A model generated the notes under the pieces. That model made no database searches. It was not told the DNA's origin and saw nothing but the letters and a program-made list of their open reading frames with translations. A DNA stretch of 24,764 nt from JAEHDI01 sp035455185 (GTDB lineage Bacteria; Acidobacteriota; Terriglobia; Bryobacterales; Bryobacteraceae): assembly GCA_035455185.1 (NCBI GenBank), contig DATIFQ010000292.1, forward strand, positions 1 to 24,764, in the 5' to 3' direction. Position 1 is the first letter of the stretch; each line of letters begins with the position of its first letter. This document shows positions 23,414 through 24,764 of the stretch, in pieces. The translations under genes were made by a program, and so were the position numbers.

Positions 23414-24764
23414 TCAGTCCTCCGCGCCGCTTACGGCGGCTGGAGGTGCGCCGGCAGCGAGTTCCACTGCTTTCTTCGCACGGCTTAGATCGTTGGCGGC
23501 GAGTTTGATCCGCGCCGACTGAGTCCCCGCCACCGACAGCCACGCGCTCGTGCCGGCGCGGGCGCGACAGCCGTGTACAAAGGCATCCCGGACGTTTTGT
23601 AGCCGGACCGCGCATGGAGCGTCCGGCAAAACCGCCAGGTCCGTTCCCGCAAGCTCCAGACCTTCAATATCGTCACAGATCATCGCCGCCCGGCCGTCCG
23701 GTTTCTCGAAGCCGGCCTCCACGTTCCGGAACGCGACGTTGCTCGCGTGGCGGCAGTAGAACCCGTAGGCCGGCAGTTTCCCGAACATCGCGAATTCCGG
23801 GTACTTTTCGGGAACTTCGGGCACCTCCTTGCCGGGGTCTTCTTTTTCGCCTCCACCGGCAAACGAGATCTGCACGTTGCTCAGAGTGACGTTCTCGATC
23901 GGGTGTTCCGGAATTCCGGAAATCGCGCAGCCGACCGAACCTCCGCCGGTGATCTGCACGTCGCTGATCTGCACGTTCCGGAGGCGCCCGATGCCGGGCC
24001 GCTGTCCGCCCTCGACGAACGGACGGGCGCGGTTCCCGAGACGGATAAAGATGGGGCCGCCTACGTTCCGCATGGTGATGTTCGAGACGTTCACCTTGTC
24101 GAGCACGCCACCGTCCACGCACTCGATCGCAATACCGCCGAGCCGTGTGTCGTAGATCGTCGAGTTGGAGAAGACAATGTTTTCGAAGCCGCCGTTGGTC
24201 TCGGTGCCGAGCTTGAAGGCGTTACAGGCGGTGCTCAGCACACAGTTGGTGACGGCGACGTCCTTGCACGGTCGGTCCGCGGTGCTCTTCAGCACGATCG
24301 CGTCGTCGCCCGAGCTGATGTCGCAGTCCGAGATCCGCACACGCTCGCAGCAATCGATGTCGATCCCGTCGTTGTTGTGATTCACGCGGCTGTGGACTGT
24401 GATGCCGCGGATGGCCACGCCATCGCAGGCGAGGTAGTGCTGCACCCACATCGGCGAGTCCTTCATCGTGACGCCGGTGACGGACACGTTCCGGCACTGG
24501 ATGATCCGGATCATGTACGGCCGCACCTTGTATGGACCCTGGAATGCGGCGCCCTGCCCGTCGATGACACCGCGGCCCTCGATGGCGATGTCTTCGACGT
24601 TCTCCCCGTAAATGAGGCTCTTGTCGGTGTAATTGTCGGTGTAGGACCGGAACGCGGGCACGGTTATCGGATAGTGCTCCAGCTTGCGGCTGCCGAGCAG
24701 CACGGCGCCGGCGTCGAGGTACAAGGTGACGCGGCTCTTGAGGAAAATCGTTCCGCTGAGATAC
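23414..24764 (-). CDS. Glycoside hydrolase family 28-like protein, N-terminus cut by window edge
   Basis: The frame is open from the right edge to the stop at 23414 (450 codons including the stop), so the true start lies outside; a TTG at 24724 is not a credible start because SGTIFLKSRVTL just before it is conserved GH28 sequence. The protein is a right-handed beta-helix with repeated NVSVTGVTMKDS-type strands. GH28 marks are NNDGIDID (Asn-Asn-Asp, 24368-24376) and SGDDAIVLKS with the paired aspartates (24302-24307). The usual GHG motif is replaced by STACNAFKLGTETNGGF, a pattern I recall in many GH28-like proteins outside classical pectinases. GH28 enzymes hydrolyse galacturonan or rhamnogalacturonan. 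Export is likely for the family, but the signal region is off-window. Confidence 0.88.
   Translation of the reverse strand, partial: YLSGTIFLKSRVTLYLDAGAVLLGSRKLEHYPITVPAFRSYTDNYTDKSLIYGENVEDIAIEGRGVIDGQGAAFQGPYKVRPYMIRIIQCRNVSVTGVTMKDSPMWVQHYLACDGVAIRGITVHSRVNHNNDGIDIDCCERVRISDCDISSGDDAIVLKSTADRPCKDVAVTNCVLSTACNAFKLGTETNGGFENIVFSNSTIYDTRLGGIAIECVDGGVLDKVNVSNITMRNVGGPIFIRLGNRARPFVEGGQRPGIGRLRNVQISDVQITGGGSVGCAISGIPEHPIENVTLSNVQISFAGGGEKEDPGKEVPEVPEKYPEFAMFGKLPAYGFYCRHASNVAFRNVEAGFEKPDGRAAMICDDIEGLELAGTDLAVLPDAPCAVRLQNVRDAFVHGCRARAGTSAWLSVAGTQSARIKLAANDLSRAKKAVELAAGAPPAAVSGAED

Noticed and set aside
1..24764. tRNA, rRNA, CRISPR, riboswitch, prophage or defence-island signals
   Set aside because: I looked for cloverleaf ends, regularly spaced direct repeats, T-box or other leader motifs, integrase, transposase and toxin-antitoxin signatures; none was found by reading.

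Overview
The window is GC-rich, tightly packed chromosomal DNA, most consistent with an Acidobacteriota genome of the Solibacter/Bryobacteraceae type. That placement is an inference from style: many Sec-exported proteins of metabolic type (Gfo/Idh oxidoreductase, M28 peptidase, YVTN-like propeller, GH28), a TadG/TadE/TadE trio, a Lgt with a GCFxxGCC motif, and nested palindromic intergenic repeats. I see no rRNA, tRNA, CRISPR array, insertion sequence, phage gene or recognisable defence system. No gene-free stretch exceeds 300 bases; the longest gaps are about 160 bases.

Layout, left to right. 1-2338 (minus): 5' part of a very large secreted protein with TPR-like helices, running off the left edge. 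2467-3318 (minus): aldo/keto reductase, divergent from 3364-4428 (plus), an exported Gfo/Idh-type oxidoreductase. 4432-5673 (minus): DUF1015 protein. 5840-7785 (plus): three coupled Tad pseudopilin-like genes. 7807-9864 (minus): M3 oligopeptidase. 9969-10949 (plus): secreted beta-propeller with a good sigma-70-like promoter. 10953-15083 (minus): ileS-lspA-lgt operon with overlapping or 1-nt junctions. 15113-16153 (plus): a degenerate trypsin-like domain fused to TPRs. 16185-17039 (minus): secreted M28 peptidase. 17128-19113 (minus): YjhG/YagF-type sugar-acid dehydratase. 19218-19538 (plus): small ABM-like protein. 19662-22186 (plus): coaD, aspartate aminotransferase and mannose-6-phosphate isomerase. 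22200-22323: nested palindromic repeat. 22349-23410 (plus): SH3b lipoprotein. 23414-24764 (minus): 3' part of a GH28 glycosidase, running off the right edge.

Functional links. The ileS-lspA-lgt operon makes the lipoprotein maturation enzymes (Lgt, LspA) that the SH3b lipoprotein at the right end would need. GH28, the YjhG-like dehydratase, the phosphomannose isomerase and the AKR and Gfo/Idh oxidoreductases fit a plant-polymer or sugar-acid degrading lifestyle, but they do not form one operon.

The observations most worth following up are: a pseudoprotease-TPR fusion with all three catalytic positions replaced; an M28 peptidase with Lys at the usual catalytic Glu; an exported Gfo/Idh protein with a rewritten dinucleotide loop; a Tad minor-pilin trio without its motor genes; a nested palindromic repeat; and several -10-like hexamers only 6-11 nt from start codons, suggesting leaderless transcripts. 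I do not see clear evidence of a wholly new multi-gene system.
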